NCBI GenBank assembly: GCA_049669185.1
Contig: JBATKF010000025.1
Coordinates: 1 to 6,407 of the forward strand
Direction: 5' to 3'
DNA length: 6,407 nucleotides
From: Thiosocius sp049669185
GTDB taxonomy: Bacteria; Pseudomonadota; Gammaproteobacteria; Chromatiales; Chromatiaceae
Part shown: one piece after another, positions 6,101 to 6,407 of the stretch
Numbering within the stretch: the first letter of the stretch is position 1
How the letters are laid out: each line of letters starts with the position of its first letter
Made by a program: the position numbers and the translations under genes
Notes under the pieces: model-generated
What the model was told of the DNA's origin: nothing
Seen by the model: only the letters and a program-made list of their open reading frames with translations
Database searches by the model: none

Positions 6101-6407
6101 ACCGCGCCTTGTTGCAGAAGCAGGGCATCAAGCTGGCACCCGGGGAAGCACCGGGTCCGGTGAGTCTCACCAATGGCGATACCCAGAAGGCCGTGGAGGC
6201 GCTGTTCGGTGAACGCCTCGGCGCCGAGGCGCTCGCCCGCGAACAGCAGGCGGTAAAGGCCATGCCGGCGGGTGAGCGGCAGGCGGCGCTGGTCGAACGA
6301 CTTTACGATCAGCTTCGCGAGAAGGAACCGCTGACGGCGACCGTATTGCCGCAGCTGGCGCGTGACCGAGCGCAGGCGATTGTTGCGCAGCTGGAGCAGC
6401 AGCTGCC
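3175..6407 (+). CDS. DUF748 (AsmA-like) envelope protein, 3' end beyond window
   Basis: The frame is open to the window edge, giving 1077 complete codons and no stop. Residues 1-14 are basic (R5, K8, R11, R12) and precede one hydrophobic helix at about 15-40, predicting an inner-membrane anchor with the rest in the periplasm. The remainder is the beta-rich, repetitive sequence typical of AsmA-like proteins. The best DUF748 signature is at about 810-918: an LGYKVQNAQLQGNNQIVI strand pair, then LTLGEKVDSPDA, LELAIALLEDANGRIDIGL, PVTGDLNDPQFSYGQIV and TAPFRLLAGALG. A helical C-terminal part follows from about 935, with ADRPKLALEIQGGYS. Four related 20-residue modules lie in the middle (starting at 154, 364, 499 and 707). 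AsmA-family proteins act in outer-membrane biogenesis and some move lipid between membranes; this subgroup's role is less clear. ATG 3175 is preceded by a weak GGATGG; ATG 3166 in the same frame is an alternative, and a TGA at 3160-3162 excludes anything earlier. Most family members end soon after this C-terminal region, so probably little is missing. Confidence 0.9.
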   Translation, partial: MSPTRSAKPLRRMSAYLAVFVAALVGIYALVGFVLVPYLIQRMAPAAVAEHLQRELELHHVAFNPFTLRLTLQGLTLREPQGATLASIAETTIDLDAGPLLKREIWLSELQLIGPWVNLEIAADGELNLARLIADTGGDEEPSAASPPAAAAEPWYVTLERVAVRNGVLHVSDLSRATPAEIDILPVNLQAERLSTRPDGGGGKSLTLGFGDGSRLSVQGELVLNPLSATGRLRVEDYSPRLTWRFLQDEFDLEQPAGRLNGRADYDFGYAVGKARLRVSDLQLALSDLRLQRRAAARPLLELQTLMLEDGEFDLDGNRFKAGRLGASTGVVRAIRDQTLLDWAGIVRGTAVEQKPSDETAAAPFSVTLDAIEVAGVAVQFEDRDQARPVRIGSEQLTLRLALLAQRTADGTEVRLDDLRADLNKLSLTQADGQEPLLTLDRTVLEGGMVDLAGTRVALTDLRVDGGRVIVERTADGQLNWQQVWTSPSTPSAEAEPNPWRVALQRFRVAGFGASVTDRGAPAPVTLNLTPIGLQVTDITSPPEAPLKFEIDAVLQEGGTLTASGQANLAGPDVFADLDLSDINLLPLQTYLTEFARVSLDSGRAGLKGRLDFSQDRDGGLRFAGTARVDDLAVTESVGGATLVGWRAVQAEELALAPGRLDIKELVLDRPEGKFIINRDTTTNWQDVLKPSPTEAAPSETPAQSQDFLAQVQRISIRDGALDFGDLSLTPQFRSDIHALSGSIAGISTAKGARASVELKGSVDEFGSATIQGELQPTAPREFVDILMAFQNIDLSHLTPYGAKFAGYKIDSGKLSLDLGYKVQNAQLQGNNQIVIDKLTLGEKVDSPDAIDAPLELAIALLEDANGRIDIGLPVTGDLNDPQFSYGQIVWKALGNLITKAVTAPFRLLAGALGVKGQDLDTIAFAPGAAQLPPPEREKLATVVKILADRPKLALEIQGGYSLAEDGAALRTLAVNRALLQKQGIKLAPGEAPGPVSLTNGDTQKAVEALFGERLGAEALAREQQAVKAMPAGERQAALVERLYDQLREKEPLTATVLPQLARDRAQAIVAQLEQQL
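3634..5352 (+). repeat. Four diverged protein-level repeats inside the DUF748 gene
   Basis: Units at 3634-3693, 4264-4323, 4669-4728 and 5293-5352 each encode 20 residues that align without gaps. The first begins PWYVTLERVAV, the second PFSVTLDAIEV, the third PWRVALQRFRV and the fourth DFLAQVQRISI. Position 2 is always aromatic, alternate positions are hydrophobic as in a beta strand, and position 20 is always Asp. Each unit follows a linker rich in Pro, Ala, Glu or Ser. The similarity is at protein level only, so the copies are old; they probably mark the first strands of repeating AsmA-like blocks. Confidence 0.6.

Overview
This is a GC-rich window (third codon positions mostly G or C) of ordinary bacterial coding DNA. 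The protein types (a TorD-family chaperone, a NapF-like polyferredoxin, a long DUF748/AsmA-like envelope protein) point to a proteobacterium, most likely a gammaproteobacterium with respiratory molybdo- or tungsto-enzymes. That placement is inferred from gene content and style, not from a marker gene.

Layout. Bases 1-79 hold the tail of an upstream gene whose frame cannot be fixed; one possible stop overlaps the next start as ATGA. A TorD/NarJ-type chaperone (76-813, +) is followed after 158 bp by a Cys-rich iron-sulfur protein (972-2006, +). A convergent gene (2029-2877, -) encodes a periplasmic-binding-protein-like fold that has no signal peptide. A divergent intergenic region of about 300 bp then leads to a very long DUF748 (AsmA-like) gene (3175 to beyond 6407, +), cut by the window edge.

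How they fit together. Chaperone, polyferredoxin and a signal-less oxyanion-binding-like protein resemble the accessory genes found beside molybdopterin oxidoreductases, particularly formate dehydrogenases, in many proteobacteria. The chaperone would hold the apo-catalytic subunit during cofactor insertion. The Fe-S protein would help with cluster assembly or electron transfer. The binding protein could handle or sense the metal oxyanion or cofactor. No catalytic subunit lies in the window, so the substrate enzyme is unknown. The DUF748 gene reads from its own divergent region and is probably an unrelated envelope-biogenesis gene.

Most distinctive points: the two-part architecture of the Fe-S protein (ferredoxin half, extra Cys region, internal RRxFF motif, second ferredoxin half, CxxC/CxxC tail); the histidine-pair-rich, apparently cytoplasmic binding protein; and four gap-free 20-residue internal repeats in the DUF748 protein. 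No RNA gene, mobile element, CRISPR array or origin was seen.
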